From Acrasis kona (lineage: Eukaryota > Heterolobosea > Eutetramitea > Acrasida > Acrasidae), in assembly GCA_026419775.2 (NCBI GenBank), contig JAOPGA020001594.1:1-23578 (forward strand): a stretch of DNA of 23,578 nt, in the 5' to 3' direction. The stretch's first letter is position 1. Every line of letters begins with the position of its first letter. The notes beneath the pieces were generated by a model. It did no database searches, was not told the DNA's origin, and saw nothing but the letters and a program-made list of their open reading frames with translations. Shown here piece by piece: positions 1 through 6,659 of this stretch. The position numbers were made by a program, and so were the translations under genes.

Positions 1-234
1 CGCAGAAACTTGCCATACACATAGTGATGCAATGCGATCAATTAATGAACTGATTAGCAGCAATTTGCTGCCAGGTTCACTATAAGGGCTCATTTAAACT
101 CTGGGGTACTCCTTTTACACTGTATAGAGTGGTTTGNTTTGATGAACATCTATGACTGACAAGCGTAAAGCTACTATTTATGCTAGTCTACTTGGTTACA
201 CTAGTATGGATGTAGTTAAGCGTTTTTCTAGTAA

Positions 235-393
235 GATACCAGTCAAAAAGCCACTCCAAGTGTTGAGGAAGATATCAACCATTTTGATGGAGACCTCTTA
301 CTCCATCTGGCACGCGCGTTGCGCAACGCACGCCATCAAATCCGCCAAGCTAGGCTGGCATTCGGCTGTATAGAGTCATCTATAAATATGTAA
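235..393 (+). pseudogene. Possible 3' terminal exon or remnant of an unidentified gene
   Basis: A frame open from 235 to the TAA at 391-393 encodes about 52 residues with coherent protein-like composition (an acidic stretch, then an Arg/Leu/Ala-rich segment LLLHLARALRNARHQIRQ that could be an amphipathic helix). AATAAA follows at 403-408, matching the tight stop-to-poly(A) spacing of the host genes in this window. Upstream the frame meets TAG and TAA at 229-234, and no preceding exon could be joined cleanly. Other short open pieces in different frames (2-85, 61-162, 152-373) look like fragments of something decayed. I do not recognise the protein. It may be the end of a real gene whose 5' part lies outside the window or has been broken. 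Position 137 is an N, so a sequence error is possible. Confidence 0.35.
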
Positions 394-505
394 ATTTATT
401 CTAATAAAGCTTTTCGCAGAATGCAATTTATAAAAAAAAGTTGTCAAAGCAACACATATGTATCCTGGCTTTATAGCACCCCCTAGCATTAATATGAAGG
501 GTTGT

Positions 506-538
506 ACAAAATCTGTTCAAAATCTGGGCATAATCTGT
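506..538. repeat. Three imperfect 11-bp tandem repeats
   Basis: ACAAAATCTGT, TCAAAATCTGG and GCATAATCTGT lie head to tail at 506-516, 517-527 and 528-538. They sit in non-coding sequence between the possible terminal exon and the acidic ORF. Their function is unknown; subterminal repeats of a decayed transposon are one possibility. Confidence 0.5.
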
Positions 539-584
539 GCTATCATCCTAGTACATTATTTGCATGAACGTGTAGATATTCATA

Positions 585-713
585 ATGCAAGACGAGGACT
601 GTATGAATGAGTCAGATGATGATTATACTCCATAGGACGATATTGATGAAGACTTTGAAAATGAAGAGTTTGATGATGAAAATTCTGATCTTGAGTATTT
701 TCAACAATATTGA
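585..713 (+). pseudogene. Broken acidic ORF, possibly a transposase N-terminus
   Basis: From ATG 585 the frame reads 16 codons to an in-frame TAG at 633-635, then continues as a dense Asp/Glu-rich stretch to TGA at 711-713. The composition (runs of D, E, N, F, Y) resembles the acidic N-terminal part of the Tnp2-like protein at the other end of the window (minus strand, 23466-23578). The resemblance is only compositional. It could be the 5' end of a decayed transposase gene cut off by the neighbouring element, or a chance acidic low-complexity frame. The internal stop argues that it is not functional. Confidence 0.35.
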
Positions 714-776
714 TGAAAATTACACTTAAACAGACTTATTAGCAAGCCAGTTGAAACAGTGTGACATAAGTAGTTA

Positions 777-793
777 AGGCTTTTCGGAATGAA
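777..793 (+). repeat. Left terminal inverted repeat of the ISL2EU-like element
   Basis: The 17 bp AGGCTTTTCGGAATGAA are perfectly complementary to 3079-3095. Weaker similarity continues inward around an AATAAAT block (about 819-826 on the left; the complementary block lies near 3050-3056), so the original TIR may have been longer. Confidence 0.9.
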
Positions 794-845
794 ATTATTT
801 GTTGTTTTTGTACCCCTAATAAATTTCTGAAGTTTCCGCTGGTTT

Positions 846-910
846 TTCAATTCCTTCCGCACACTCCGCTAACTTCCAAGGGAAGTTGAAATCAATTGGA
901 AGGAATTGAA
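846..910. promoter_or_regulatory. Nested inverted repeats upstream of the transposon zinc-finger ORF
   Basis: An outer 13-bp perfect inverted repeat, TTCAATTCCTTCC (846-858) against GGAAGGAATTGAA (898-910), encloses an inner 7-bp hairpin, AACTTCC-AAG-GGAAGTT (871-887). The block sits just inside the left TIR and about 40 bp before a TATA-like box. That is where transposase binding or self-regulatory sites are often found in DNA transposons. A role is inferred only. Confidence 0.55.
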
Positions 911-947
911 CTTTATCCGTGTGAATTTGAAGTTCTAGACCGTACCA

Positions 948-955
948 TATAAATA
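948..955 (+). promoter_or_regulatory. TATA-like box for the transposon zinc-finger ORF
   Basis: TATAAATA lies 47-54 bp upstream of the ATG at 1002, in the right place for a core promoter with a short 5' UTR. The A-rich context before the ATG is like that of the host genes here. Confidence 0.5.
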
Positions 956-1001
956 GACCATTGATTGAAGTTATGGATCAATTAAAACAAACACAAGTAC
1001 A

Positions 1002-1901
1002 ATGAGTGACGAATATGACCAGACACAGATCAACAACTCTCAAAGACAGAGAGGTGATGACTCTCTGAGCTCACTACTGGGAAGTACGATATGCCCGTTG
1101 TGCAATGAATATTTGGATAGTGTAATTGTGTACCCTCACGTCAAGAACTGTCTATGCTCCTACGAGAAGAAGCACAGGCTTGGTATTTATTCTGAAGAAT
1201 TTCAGATTCACAACCGAGGGAACACAACTTTGGTTGAGCAACCTGTCAAAAAACAAAGGCTCACATCGTCATCTCAAAAGCCAATTTACGCTGACGATGA
1301 AGATAGTGTAGAGTCACCGCTGAACAATGTTGGTTACCAGGAATCCCCTTACAACAGCAAGAAGCCCATCAGTAAGCAATTGGAATGTGTGNTACATGAC
1401 ATGAAATCCTGCCCCCCTGTCTGCAATTCAAAAGTCCGTGGAAAAACAATGGTACAATTAATACCAATATGTAATCCTACCAAGCCATACAACAACAAGG
1501 AAAATGTGATTGTTAACATCTGTGGAACCGTGTCGAAGGTATGTAGAGTCTCCCACTTTCAAGAACAATCAATGCTCGAGGCGCTTACAAAGCACTACCA
1601 GGAGCTTGTCGAGGATAACGGCACTGACACAGAGTCCGATAACGAACAAGAGAACGGTACATCTAATTGTGTGTTTTGTAAAAAAAATAAGGCGAGAAAA
1701 GAGTTTACGGTAAAGCCAAGAGACGCACCAGATGTTAACAGCTTGGATTCCTGCTCTTTGGTGTGCCTGTTAAGACACATGGCATTATCTATGAAATTGG
1801 CAGATTGGAAGGAGTACGTGAAGAAAGCAGGTTCTGAACCATCAAAAGGACCAGCCAAAGACCTATCGGATACCTTGAATACTTTTTTTGCAGACAAGTA
1901 G
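1002..1901 (+). CDS. Transposon-borne zinc-finger accessory protein (UBZ4-like finger)
   Basis: This is a 299-residue open frame between the TIRs, starting at an ATG preceded by a TATA-like box. Near the N-terminus Cys31, Cys34, His46 and Cys50 fit C-x2-C-x11-H-x3-C, the spacing of Rad18-type (UBZ4) C2HC fingers. Later cysteines include Cys137 and Cys141, and Cys223 with Cys226 (C-x2-C) followed by Cys251 and Cys255, so a second metal site is plausible. The middle is basic and low in complexity, with a possible nuclear signal (KKQRL, about residue 83); residues 203-220 are acidic. There is no catalytic motif. It is probably the element's second protein, perhaps for DNA binding or nuclear delivery of the transposase. 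Fusion to the downstream transposase by an intron was considered: a weak donor at 1831 joined to an acceptor at 1950 is in phase but unproven. The N at 1392 leaves residue 131 unknown. Confidence 0.7.
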   Translation: MSDEYDQTQINNSQRQRGDDSLSSLLGSTICPLCNEYLDSVIVYPHVKNCLCSYEKKHRLGIYSEEFQIHNRGNTTLVEQPVKKQRLTSSSQKPIYADDEDSVESPLNNVGYQESPYNSKKPISKQLECVXHDMKSCPPVCNSKVRGKTMVQLIPICNPTKPYNNKENVIVNICGTVSKVCRVSHFQEQSMLEALTKHYQELVEDNGTDTESDNEQENGTSNCVFCKKNKARKEFTVKPRDAPDVNSLDSCSLVCLLRHMALSMKLADWKEYVKKAGSEPSKGPAKDLSDTLNTFFADK

Positions 1902-1952
1902 GGGCAGGATGACGTCAGCACCTTAATTAAAATAATACTAACTGTAATAGAT

Positions 1953-2918
1953 TTGTTTTCTGTTTTGTTTTTATATCCATCCTTGTTCATGAATATTATA
2001 GGCTTGTCTTGTGGTGACTTTGAGAAATTATTAAAAGATGTTGAGGGTGACCTCTCACTTACAAGCCTTGACAATCCTAATGTAATTAAAACAAGTAAAA
2101 GTGGAAGGAAAAAAGAATTAACTGAGCGTGATCAACTTTTAATGTGTTTGTTTTGGATGAGACAATACGTAGTACTATATGTAATAGCATGGATAACAGG
2201 GTTATCTCCATCCACAGTCCAAAAATATAACAAAGCCACAATAGCAGTTCTCTATAAGTACTTTGACCCAAAGATTCACATTCCATCCTACTGGTTGCGT
2301 AGAAAGAATGGTGCAGTATTGAGACGAGCTCTGATTACAATTGTATTGGATGGGTCGGAACAAGGNATCAACAAGCCACATGATAAAGCTGTAGAACAAT
2401 CACTTTTCTCAGGTAAGAACACAAACTTCTTGCATTTCTAATAACTGTAAGGTAAAAAAGCAAAACACACTTTCACAATGCTTATTGCATGTGCACCAAA
2501 TGGTTACATTTATTATGTAAGCCCATCGTACAACGGTTCATTGAACAACAAAAATTTGATTGATATGGAGGAGAACAAAATCTATGTACATTTACGGGAA
2601 TCAGAGTGGATTGCGGCAGACTTGGGTTTCCGTGGACTCCAACATGACTATTCAAGAGTAACATTCCCTTACCCTGACAATACTGTACAGTTAAATGAAG
2701 AACAAAAGCAGTTCAACAAGGAATTTAAAAACATTAGAATAATTGTTGAAAACGCAATTATGTACATTAAAATGTGGAAAGTCTGCAAGTACACTTATAG
2801 GTCATATAAAACAGATATCAAGGAGGTACAAAGGGAGCATCATAAGTTGTGGGTCATCGCGGCTGGTTTAGTGAGTAAGTTTGTGATGCCGGTCCGACCA
2901 GACCTTTACAATAGATAA
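1953..2918 (+). CDS. DDE_Tnp_4-type transposase (ISL2EU/Harbinger-like), two exons
   Basis: The second exon follows a 39-nt intron (2413-2451, GTAAGA..CTAATAACTGTAAG). Splicing joins the frames as FSGKKAKHT, the conserved block after the first catalytic Asp in this family. The first exon carries a helix-turn-helix (residues about 65-90: LLMCLFWMRQ... then LSPSTVQKYN) before the catalytic core. The acidic triad is complete: D in VLDGSEQ (codon 2349-2351), D in AADLGF (2619-2621) and E in IIVENAIMYIK (2748-2750). The enzyme would cut the 17-bp TIRs and insert at TA. The start is uncertain: the first ATG at 1953 gives 308 residues, but the tract before FMNIIGLSCGDFEKLL is hydrophobic and T-rich and could be intronic, with real coding beginning upstream by splicing. 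AATAAA starts on the last two bases of the TAA stop. The N at 2365 is in a GGN glycine codon and does not affect the protein. Confidence 0.85.
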
Positions 2919-3078
2919 TAAAAGCATTGTTCAATATCCGATTTCCATTGATCCGCAGAAATCCCCGCAGTTTTTTGATATTTTTTGTGGTTTTTCTGTA
3001 TTTTTCACGATTTTCCAAGACATTTGATCGTTCGTAAAAAACATGAAGATTTATTGGCAGTTTTCGAGGTTAAACACA

Positions 3079-3095
3079 TTCATTCCGAAAAGCCT
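3079..3095 (-). repeat. Right terminal inverted repeat of the ISL2EU-like element
   Basis: TTCATTCCGAAAAGCCT is the exact inverse of the left end, and TAAG follows it. It lies about 160 bp beyond the transposase stop. Confidence 0.9.
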
Positions 3096-3180
3096 TAAGT
3101 CAGATGTCTCTCGATTAATTGTCTTGGAACAACAAAAGACTTTTTTGACAGCATCGAAATAACTCTAGATTCGAATTTTT

Positions 3181-3215
3181 CAAAAATACCCCCTTTCTCC
3201 AAAAATACCCCCTTT
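3181..3215 (+). promoter_or_regulatory. Direct repeat in the transaldolase promoter
   Basis: Two perfect copies of CAAAAATACCCCCTTT lie at 3181-3196 and 3200-3215, with a 3-bp gap and 19-bp period, 65-99 bp upstream of the transaldolase ATG. The spacing and position suggest paired binding sites for a transcription factor on one face of the DNA. The C-rich core stands out in an otherwise AT-rich tract. No factor can be named. Confidence 0.5.
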
Positions 3216-3279
3216 ATTTCAAAATCACGTTCCTATCAAAAAGGATTTAAAACAGAAACAACTAAAATAAAACAAAACA

Positions 3280-4248
3280 ATGACCCTCCTCGACAACATT
3301 AAGAAGAACACTAAAGTCGTAGCAGATTCTGGCGACTTCGGTTCTATCAAAGAGTTTACCCCACAAGATTCTACAACAAACCCCTCATTGATCTTAGCCG
3401 CTGCTCAATTAGACTCATACAGCAAGCTGGTTCAAGACGCAGTAGATTATGGTCTAAAGCACGACGGAAAGGACCAACTAGAAAAGACAATGGATAAACT
3501 TTGCGTTAACTTCGGCACAGAAATTTTAAAGATAATTCCTGGAAGAGTCAGCACGGAAGTTGATGCTCGCTTGTCCTTTGATACGGAGGCCACTGTAGCA
3601 AAAGCCCATGATTTAATTAAATTATACGAGGATAACAACATCAGCAAGGATCGCATTTTGATTAAAATAGCGTCAACCTGGGAGGGATTGAAAGCAGCAC
3701 AAATTCTAGAGAAGGAAGGCATTCATTGCAACCTTACATTGATGTTCTCTTTGGCGCAAGCCGTAGCCGCTGCACAATTTGGCTGTACTTTAATTTCTCC
3801 ATTCGTCGGTAGAATTTTGGACTGGTTCAAGGCCCAAGATGCCAAAGGCGATTTTGCAAAGGAGAACGATCCTGGAGTAAAGAGTGTGACAGAAATCTAC
3901 AATTACTACAAAAAGTTTGACTACAAGACCGTTGTGATGGGTGCTTCATTCCGTAACACTGATGAGATTGTGGAGTTGGTTGGTTGTGACTTTTTGACCA
4001 TTTCACCAAAGCTGCTAAAGGACTTGGCAGGATCAAGTGATGATGCAGATCCCAAATTGAGCGTGGAAAAGGCCAAGCAGAGCGATATCAAAAAATGGGA
4101 CGACATCACAGAGAGCAAGTTTAGATGGGAACTCAATCAAGATGCGATGGCAACTGAGAAGTTAGCGGAAGGAATCAGAAAGTTTGCGGAGGACATTATC
4201 AAGTTGGAAAAGATTGTATCAGAGAAACTCATTCCTGTAAACAAATAA
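3280..4248 (+). CDS. Transaldolase
   Basis: The 322-residue protein is the usual length for this enzyme. It moves a three-carbon dihydroxyacetone unit from sedoheptulose 7-phosphate to glyceraldehyde 3-phosphate in the non-oxidative pentose phosphate pathway, in the cytosol. Lys129, in [11 protein letters not shown], is the Schiff-base lysine. Asp16 (VVADSGD), Asn34 (TTNPSL) and Glu93 ([11 protein letters not shown]) are the other active-site positions. The substrate-phosphate region [16 protein letters not shown] is present as LTLMFSLAQ...[12 protein letters not shown]. There is no intron. The ATG follows an A-rich leader. AATAAA (4244-4249) contains the TAA stop, and the convergent BBIP1-like gene ends 18 bp away. 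Confidence 0.97.
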   Translation: MTLLDNIKKNTKVVADSGDFGSIKEFTPQDSTTNPSLILAAAQLDSYSKLVQDAVDYGLKHDGKDQLEKTMDKLCVNFGTEILKIIPGRVSTEVDARLSFDTEATVAKAHDLIKLYEDNNISKDRILIKIASTWEGLKAAQILEKEGIHCNLTLMFSLAQAVAAAQFGCTLISPFVGRILDWFKAQDAKGDFAKENDPGVKSVTEIYNYYKKFDYKTVVMGASFRNTDEIVELVGCDFLTISPKLLKDLAGSSDDADPKLSVEKAKQSDIKKWDDITESKFRWELNQDAMATEKLAEGIRKFAEDIIKLEKIVSEKLIPVNK

Positions 4249-4266
4249 ATTCAACGTTTATTTACA

Positions 4267-4509
4267 TCATTCATACTGTGGTTGTTCGTTTTTAAATCCA
4301 CGATCTGCTGCTTCCTTCTCCATTTGTTCAATCTTTTCTAATGTTACACTCTTTAATGGCATTATTTTTGGCTTGCATAATATTTCGCTTAGCGTTGACT
4401 TCTCCGAGTACACAAGACCCGCTCTAGCGAGAACTTCTTCAATTGGCGCACCTCGCTTGTATGGTGAATAAGATCACTCAACAAATATTAGTCTTACTTT
4501 CTTATCCAT
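4267..4509 (-). CDS. BBIP1: BBIP1-like BBSome-interacting protein, two exons
   Basis: This small gene codes for 66 residues. Exon 1 (4498-4509) encodes Met-Asp-Lys-Lys. A 42-nt intron (4456-4497, GTAAGACTAAT..ACAAG) follows, and exon 2 (4267-4455) gives the remainder. The core EVLARAGLVYSEK followed by LCKPKIMPLKSVTLEKIE closely matches the signature of BBIP1/BBIP10, whose hallmark is an LCKPK..PLKS.TLEK.E block. In animals BBIP1 is the smallest subunit of the BBSome, the coat that moves membrane proteins in cilia, and it also affects cytoplasmic microtubules. The length matches the family. The stop lies 18 bp from the transaldolase stop, with AATAAA (minus strand, 4257-4262) just after it. 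The gene shares a 118-bp divergent promoter with the F-box gene. Its presence suggests flagellate ancestry or life stages, which is inference. Annotators could easily miss it. Confidence 0.85.
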
Positions 4510-4557
4510 TCGATGATAGTTGTTGGCGCCTGTACGAATTATGTAACAATACCTCCT

Positions 4558-4620
4558 GGTCAATCGAATTTTATTTTCATGAATAGGTCAACCAGATGAC
4601 CATAAACCATCAAACTGACC
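4558..4620. promoter_or_regulatory. Four GGTCA/TGACC half-sites in a divergent promoter
   Basis: GGTCA occurs at 4558-4562 and 4586-4590, and its complement TGACC at 4597-4601 and 4616-4620. The central pair forms an inverted repeat, GGTCA-ACCAGA-TGACC. All four fall in the 118 bp between the ATGs of the BBIP1-like gene (minus) and the F-box gene (plus). They are candidate shared regulatory sites; the binding factor is unknown. Confidence 0.4.
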
Positions 4621-4627
4621 GTCATTG

Positions 4628-6445
4628 ATGGAATATTCATACCTCTGTAGAGTTCATGTATTTCCTAATGGAACACTACATCACGGCAAAGTATTAGCAT
4701 TCGAGCGCTCCACGGCAACATTTGAGGATGTATTGCTATTAGCAGCAAGGAAATTTAATGTGGACGTGGAAGGTGCAATGCTTAATATGGGCCCATACTC
4801 AACGAATCATCCAAGGTTATTTACAATAAAAGGTTCCGAAGTTGGTGATTTGTGCGAAATCGTTAGCGACGATATACTTGTATTTGTTCCTCCCAACGAG
4901 ACCTTCATACCGCCAGTACCTCTAGAACAAGTCATACTGAGCTATGTGTCTCCACACTCACATGCCGTGCCAAGTAGCAGCTATTATGCATCCCAAAATT
5001 ATAATTATAATGTATACAACAATCCAGTTAATTCAAACATTTATGGAGGGTTTCCCACCGAGAACCAGGCAGCCACCAACAATACAATGTTCCAAACAAG
5101 ACCCAAACAGAAAAGTAGTGCGCCAAATGGACCCTCTGGCGTCGTTCAACAAGCCATCAGCCCCCTCCACTCACATGCAAGACCACCATCACCTTATTGC
5201 TCTGTATCACCGCGCACGAGTGCTTCCTCTTCAAAACAATTGTTTGCTCAATCTTTGGAGGTGTACGATAACTTTAAAACATCTTCAAGCATACACTCAA
5301 ACCGCTTGTTGATGGGCAGCGCTCAAATACAACAAATGAACTTCATACCTGACATTTACCTGCTCATATTCTCCTTCCTGGACCACAAGGACATCTTGTT
5401 AACCATCGCACTCACATGTCGACAGTGGAACAATGACTATGCAAAGAGCGAAGCCTTATGGAAGGAATTGTGCATGAACGTTCAATACTATAGAGAGCAG
5501 AGAAGAAGGCTGCATTCCTCATTCCACAATGCATTCTCCATCGTCGGCGACACTTCATCACCAGTCAGTTCATTTTCGCTCAAGGAGATCAAGGACACAT
5601 ATCGCGAGCTGGCCAGACCTCCCATGGAATACAAGTCGTGGAAAACATACTATCGGTACTATAGTCATTGGGCAGGAGCGCTCACATGGGACACCACCGA
5701 ACGCGGACCCAACGTCAAGTTTCAGAATCAAAACCTGACCGTGTACAGAGATGACAACATTACGTATCACTGGCAAACCGTACGATCCACGACGCCCATC
5801 ATCATTCCGACCGAAAAACAAAAGACAGGCGTCATGAGCGCATTGAGCGGAGTGAGCGACGACATTGCCATTTACGAGTGGGAGATCGTGATCAACAAGT
5901 TCGACAAGAACCACAGCAACGGTTGGTGGGTGGTGATTGGACTGGAGACCGAACATTTTCCGTACAAGGAGAGCACGCCTACAAACTTGGTCGGATACGA
6001 CAGACACATGGGATGGGGATATGCTTGTGGAAATGGAGATGCATTACATTGTTACAGCAACGTTACTTTGAAGAACAAACAACCGTTCACTTGCGATCCG
6101 GTGACTGCATGGATGAATGTGCCTTACGGACAGGGCGATGTGATTAGAGTGCGCGTCAAGTACTTTACAAAGTGTTGCGTCGATGCCATCGATCCAAAAG
6201 AGAACATTGGTGCCACGTTGGACTATTATGTGAATGATAAATGGATGGGTCAAGCGTTCAGAAACATTACTGGCGTCGTTTATCCTGCGGTCAGCTTGTT
6301 GACGAATCAGGCCATAACGCTGAGGCACGTGGATCCGATCGTGAGCAGGATGATTCAAAAGAAAAACGATCAACTATCAGAGAGGGAGGTAGACAGTAAA
6401 TTAAGTATCGTGAGCATAGGTCCTCAAAGTAAAAATAAAATGTAA
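4628..6445 (+). CDS. KHA domain, F-box and SPRY protein
   Basis: The 605-residue protein starts at ATG 4628; the frame extends three bases further to a TTG, which is not a likely start. Three modules are visible. Residues about 5-97 resemble the KHA domain (a ubiquitin-like fold also found at the N-terminus of KCTD9): RVHVFPNG..GKVLAF, then LFTIKG, then DDILVFVPP. A Ser/Pro/Asn/Tyr-rich linker runs to about 230. Residues about 238-285 are an F-box (FIPDIYLLIFSFLDHKDILLT followed by CRQWNND and LWKELC). Residues about 375-570 form a SPRY-like domain: YEWEI, GWWVVIGLE, GWGYACGNG, LDYYVNDKWMGQAF and VYPAVSLL. F-box proteins recruit substrates to SCF ubiquitin ligases through Skp1; SPRY would be the substrate reader, and KHA may dimerise. 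These roles are inferred from the domains. No intron was found. Confidence 0.85.
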   Translation: MEYSYLCRVHVFPNGTLHHGKVLAFERSTATFEDVLLLAARKFNVDVEGAMLNMGPYSTNHPRLFTIKGSEVGDLCEIVSDDILVFVPPNETFIPPVPLEQVILSYVSPHSHAVPSSSYYASQNYNYNVYNNPVNSNIYGGFPTENQAATNNTMFQTRPKQKSSAPNGPSGVVQQAISPLHSHARPPSPYCSVSPRTSASSSKQLFAQSLEVYDNFKTSSSIHSNRLLMGSAQIQQMNFIPDIYLLIFSFLDHKDILLTIALTCRQWNNDYAKSEALWKELCMNVQYYREQRRRLHSSFHNAFSIVGDTSSPVSSFSLKEIKDTYRELARPPMEYKSWKTYYRYYSHWAGALTWDTTERGPNVKFQNQNLTVYRDDNITYHWQTVRSTTPIIIPTEKQKTGVMSALSGVSDDIAIYEWEIVINKFDKNHSNGWWVVIGLETEHFPYKESTPTNLVGYDRHMGWGYACGNGDALHCYSNVTLKNKQPFTCDPVTAWMNVPYGQGDVIRVRVKYFTKCCVDAIDPKENIGATLDYYVNDKWMGQAFRNITGVVYPAVSLLTNQAITLRHVDPIVSRMIQKKNDQLSEREVDSKLSIVSIGPQSKNKM

Positions 6446-6478
6446 CATTTATGCATTTGTGTGCTTGATTGTGAATGT

Positions 6479-6497
6479 TGATGTTGTTGTTGTTGTT
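6479..6497 (+). repeat. Short (GTT)n microsatellite
   Basis: This is a TTG/GTT triplet run in the gap between the F-box gene stop and RACK1. No poly(A) signal AATAAA is visible close after the F-box stop, unlike most neighbours. Confidence 0.6.
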
Positions 6498-6659
6498 CTT
6501 GCTGCTTTGACTGGTGGTGATTTTTAAATTGAATGTTATTTCTGGGTTGTGTTAAATGTTTTATTGTAATCAAACCAGTCACGGACGAATTATATAATCG
6601 CTGGTTTCAAGTGAAAAATTGTTTGAAAACTTTTGCCAAAAAGAAAGTCACACACAATA

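Larger units (their letters stand above)
777..3095 (+). mobile_element. ISL2EU/Harbinger-like DNA transposon with perfect TIRs
   Basis: The element is 2,319 bp. Its left terminal inverted repeat AGGCTTTTCGGAATGAA (777-793) is matched exactly by the reverse complement at 3079-3095. Both ends are flanked by the same bases: TTAA overlaps the left boundary (774-777) and the right boundary (3095-3098), so the target duplication reads as TA (775-776 and 3096-3097), or TTAA if the TIR is shortened by one base. The interior holds a zinc-finger ORF (1002-1901) and a DDE_Tnp_4-type transposase (1953-2918) with all three acidic residues. The transposase frame is intact after removal of one mini-intron, and the TIRs are identical, so the copy looks young and possibly autonomous. 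Two N bases (1392, 2365) fall in its genes. Family assignment rests on the transposase motifs and the TA-type target site. Confidence 0.88.

Noticed and set aside
152-373. 73-residue ORF from ATG 152
   Set aside because: No recognisable features; the overlapping frame at 235-393 has better protein-like composition and a poly(A) signal, and the region is full of stops in all frames.
1831-1950. Intron fusing the zinc-finger ORF to the transposase
   Set aside because: The phase works, but the donor (GTTCTG) is poor and 120 nt is long for this genome; kept as two genes.
1595-2074. 159-residue minus-strand ORF across the transposon genes
   Set aside because: Antisense shadow of the zinc-finger ORF and transposase, with no motif.
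5570-6007. 145-residue minus-strand ORF in the F-box gene
   Set aside because: Antisense shadow of the SPRY-coding region.
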